Made by a program: the position numbers and the translations under genes. The notes below the pieces were generated by a model, which saw only the letters and a program-made list of their open reading frames with translations, did no database searches and was not told the DNA's origin. 64,000 nt of DNA from Pythium myriotylum (lineage: Eukaryota; Oomycota; Peronosporomycetes; Pythiales; Pythiaceae), in the NCBI GenBank assembly GCA_023091665.1, contig JALJCQ010000030.1:1304501-1368500 (forward strand), in the 5' to 3' direction. Positions 63,607-64,000 of the stretch are shown piece by piece. How positions within the stretch are numbered: position 1 is the stretch's first letter; the number at the start of each line of letters is the position of its first letter.

Positions 63607-64000
63607 TCGCGTTCGAAAAAAATAAAATAAAATGCGACTTGATGGATGTTCGTAACTGCGTCACAAAAACACAGAAGAGACAGCTGGGGGGTGGAAGGAG
63701 TCTCTGTTCGACTCATGATTGGCTGCATTCTTCTTTATTGTGCACGAGGCTGTCCAATCGCTTGGCGAGATATGGTTACTAACAGTATGACTCCAGTCCG
63801 CCCGCGAACAAAGAGAGCCTCGCCGCGAGCAGCTCGAAGAACGAAGTGTTCCGCGGATTGCGTCCCCTCCGGCGCTCGGCTGCTTGACCGCCGGCGGATC
63901 GCGCCTCTCGGTGCGCATTCGCGAGAAGAAAAGCGTTCGCAGAAAGAGCCGCGCGCCACGCGAGCCCGCGAGCGCCACCGCCACCGCCGCCGCGTCCGCC
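63607..64000. promoter_or_regulatory. Upstream region of JMJD4 to the window edge
   Basis: An inverted CCAAT (GATTGG, 63717-63722) and a forward CCAAT (63754-63758) flank a possible promoter. A minus-strand frame is open from the window edge to 63661, but its composition (Ser/Arg, no domain) does not convince me. It could be the end of a gene lying outside. Confidence 0.4.

Noticed and set aside
63661..63984. Minus-strand open frame at the right edge as a gene
   Set aside because: No domain and no clear start, Ser/Arg-rich shadow-like composition. Reported only as an upstream region.
1..64000. CRISPR arrays, bacterial operons, tRNA or rRNA genes
   Set aside because: I saw no spaced direct repeats, no tRNA cloverleaf and no rRNA-like segment. 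The gene style is eukaryotic throughout.

Overview
The window looks like nuclear DNA of a flagellated stramenopile, most likely an oomycete (Phytophthora/Pythium-like). The reasons are: tightly packed eukaryotic genes on both strands; short GT-AG introns, mostly 52-77 bp; an outer-arm axonemal dynein intermediate chain, implying motile zoospores; and protist-style domain combinations such as PH + PI4K-beta and IQ + coiled coil + WW. The species is not identified. Exon models below were spliced by hand from reading-frame continuity and GT/AG sites.

Layout. 1-9 kb: 3' part of a BLTP3/UHRF1BP1-like lipid-transfer protein, a small ankyrin protein, then a divergent pair (axonemal dynein intermediate chain and a 2,571-aa Rav1/DMXL V-ATPase assembly factor) sharing a 168-bp promoter with a C21 tract. 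15.8-18.8 kb: SGF29, then a large palindrome with two inverted, apparently identical H2A.X genes. 19-23 kb: a disordered protein, an unlisted three-exon B-box zinc-finger gene, and an equilibrative nucleoside transporter. 23.3-25.1 kb: a second large palindrome, non-coding, foldback-like. 25-36 kb: an EF-hand protein that overlaps RMC1 tail-to-tail within coding sequence, then RALGAPB. 36-41 kb: PH-PI4K-beta, RAD52 and SEC61 gamma. 41-49 kb: two ankyrin proteins, a 1,443-aa IQ/WW coiled-coil protein and a class IV aminotransferase-like enzyme. 49.7-57.3 kb: a giant gene with macroglobulin-like features, interrupted by one in-frame TAG. 57.4-63.6 kb: an SRPBCC protein, QSOX, a coiled-coil protein and a JMJD4-type hydroxylase.

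Working together. Several genes belong to endomembrane traffic: BLTP3, Rav1 (V-ATPase assembly), RMC1 (Mon1-Ccz1/Rab7 activation), RALGAPB, PI4K-beta, SEC61 gamma and QSOX. Others act in chromatin and genome maintenance: SGF29, H2A.X and RAD52. H2A.X and RAD52 both serve double-strand-break repair. I see no operon-like logic; the closeness is what a compact genome would give.

The most unusual items are the two long inverted repeats within 9 kb, the TAG-split giant gene, the CDS-over-CDS convergent overlap, and the short zinc-finger gene recoverable only by splicing.
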